A DNA stretch of 8,158 nt from Alphaproteobacteria bacterium (GTDB lineage Bacteria; Pseudomonadota; Alphaproteobacteria; Sphingomonadales; Sphingomonadaceae). Numbering within the stretch: the first letter of the stretch is position 1; every line of letters begins with the position of its first letter. Shown here in pieces: positions 7,187 to 8,158 of the stretch. A program made the translations under genes and the position numbers. Below the pieces are notes generated by a model. The model ran no database searches. It was not told the origin of the DNA and saw nothing but the letters and a program-made list of their open reading frames with translations. The DNA is taken from contig JAQGLH010000201.1 in the NCBI GenBank assembly GCA_028293005.1, positions 1-8,158 on the forward strand, in the 5' to 3' direction.

Positions 7187-8158
7187 GTGAGCAGTTACGA
7201 TCTGATGCTGAAGAACGGGATCGTCTGGACGCCCGGCGGTGCGGTCGAGGCGGATGTCGCGGTCAGCGACGGCAAGATCGCCGCGATCGGCGAAAGCGGC
7301 GATGCCGGCGAGACGATCGACTGCACCGGCCTGACCATCCTGCCCGGCGTGATCGACACGCAGGTCCATTTTCGGGAGCCGGGGCTCGAGGCGAAGGAGG
7401 ATCTCGAAAGCGGCAGCCGCGCCGCGGTGCTCGGCGGCGTCACCGCAGTGTTCGAGATGCCCAACACCAAGCCGAACACCGATAGCGCCGAGGCGCTCAA
7501 CGACAAGCTCGCCCGCGCCGCGAACCGGATGTGGTGCGATCATGCTTTCTATGTCGGCGCGACTGCAGCCAACGCCGCGCAGCTCGGCCAGCTCGAGCGG
7601 TTGCCCGGGGCCGCGGGGGTAAAGATCTTCATGGGCGCGTCGACCGGCGACCTGCTCGTTGCCGAGGACGACGCGCTGGCACGGGTGCTGGCGTCGGGCC
7701 GGCGCCGCGTCGCGATCCACGCCGAGGACGAGGCGCGGATGAATGCCCGGCTCGGCGAACGGATCGAAGGCGATCCGTCGAGTCATCCGGTGTGGCGCGA
7801 CGACGAAAGCGCCTTGCTTGCGACGCGCCGCATCCTGGCGCTGGCGCGCGCGGCGCGGCGGCGGATCCATATCCTCCACGTCACCACCCCGGCCGAGCTC
7901 GCGCTGATCGCGCGCAACAAGGATATCGCAACCTGCGAGGTCACGCCGCAGCATCTGACGCTGGCCGGGGAGGATGCCTATCCCGCGCTCGGCACCTATG
8001 CCCAGATGAACCCGCCGATCCGGTCGGCCAAGCATCGCGACGGCTTGTGGCACTGGCTCAACCAGGGCGTCCCCGACGTGATCGGCTCTGACCATGCGCC
8101 GCACACCAAGGAAGAGAAAGCCAAGCCTTATCCCGCGAGCCCGAGCGGCATGCCGGGC
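7187..8158 (+). CDS. pyrC: Dihydroorotase (partial, runs off the right edge)
   Basis: Dihydroorotase interconverts carbamoyl-aspartate and dihydroorotate in pyrimidine synthesis in the cytosol. GTG 7187 has AAGGAA six bases upstream and begins VSSYDLMLKNG, the usual short beta-domain before the amidohydrolase barrel. 324 codons are visible, against roughly 430-450 for the class I family. Metal-site positions are Gln59 and His61 (DTQVHFREPG), Lys146 (GVKIFMGASTGD, normally the carboxylated Lys), His178 (AIHAEDE), His231 (HILHVTTPAEL) and Asp302 (IGSDHAPHTKEEK). The motif is usually D-x-H-x-H, so Gln59 replaces the first metal His. Substrate residues such as Arg63, Asn93 (EMPNT) and the GSDHAPH loop are kept, so it does not look like the degenerate, non-catalytic PyrC homologue. 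It is divergent from ygfZ. Confidence 0.93.
   Translation, partial: MSSYDLMLKNGIVWTPGGAVEADVAVSDGKIAAIGESGDAGETIDCTGLTILPGVIDTQVHFREPGLEAKEDLESGSRAAVLGGVTAVFEMPNTKPNTDSAEALNDKLARAANRMWCDHAFYVGATAANAAQLGQLERLPGAAGVKIFMGASTGDLLVAEDDALARVLASGRRRVAIHAEDEARMNARLGERIEGDPSSHPVWRDDESALLATRRILALARAARRRIHILHVTTPAELALIARNKDIATCEVTPQHLTLAGEDAYPALGTYAQMNPPIRSAKHRDGLWHWLNQGVPDVIGSDHAPHTKEEKAKPYPASPSGMPG

Noticed and set aside
6313..7485. 390-codon plus-strand frame antisense to ygfZ and running into pyrC
   Set aside because: It crosses two well-supported genes in other frames and its sequence is Arg/Gly/Ala-rich without a recognisable domain.
6338..8104. 588-codon minus-strand frame across ygfZ and pyrC
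   Set aside because: It is a frame shadow of ygfZ and is antisense to pyrC; the Arg/Pro-rich composition and lack of motifs argue against a real protein.

Overview
The window reads as ordinary chromosomal DNA from a GC-rich alphaproteobacterium, most likely Sphingomonadaceae (Sphingomonas-like). The basis is strong G/C in third codon positions, frequent GTG/TTG starts, and several proteins that resemble sphingomonad families: a long cyclophilin lipoprotein, a retropepsin-like protease, a small CX2C zinc-ribbon protein and two tiny helical proteins. The taxonomy is inferred from protein style, not from a marker gene.

Layout. Positions 1-119 hold the tail of a membrane protein. Positions 348-782 hold two convergent small genes (59 and 58 aa) separated by a stable hairpin with a TTCG loop; their products align without gaps and look like distant paralogues. 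Positions 938-1897 encode an exported cyclophilin-type peptidyl-prolyl isomerase. It converges, with 12 bp between the stop codons, on a membrane-anchored aspartic protease at 1910-2422. Upstream of the protease on the same strand is a zinc-ribbon protein (2635-2901). A 407-bp divergent intergenic region then leads to acnA (3309-5993), the aconitase of the TCA cycle. A short three-helix membrane protein overlaps the acnA stop and may start at a CTG codon. A convergent spacer with a 14-bp palindrome and a doubtful small ORF precedes ygfZ (minus strand, 6400-7116). ygfZ diverges from pyrC, dihydroorotase of pyrimidine synthesis (7187 to the window edge).

Functional links. AcnA carries a 4Fe-4S cluster, and YgfZ/IBA57 proteins support maturation or repair of Fe-S enzymes, so the two belong to related biology, but they are on opposite strands and not an operon. 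The cyclophilin and the protease both look envelope-located, on opposite strands. The remaining genes are a loose mix.

I see no mobile element, CRISPR array, rRNA or tRNA gene, and no convincing new multi-gene system. The points most worth a second look are the paired small helical proteins, the cyclophilin with altered catalytic residues, the dihydroorotase with Gln in place of the first metal-binding His, and the CTG/TGA overlap after acnA.
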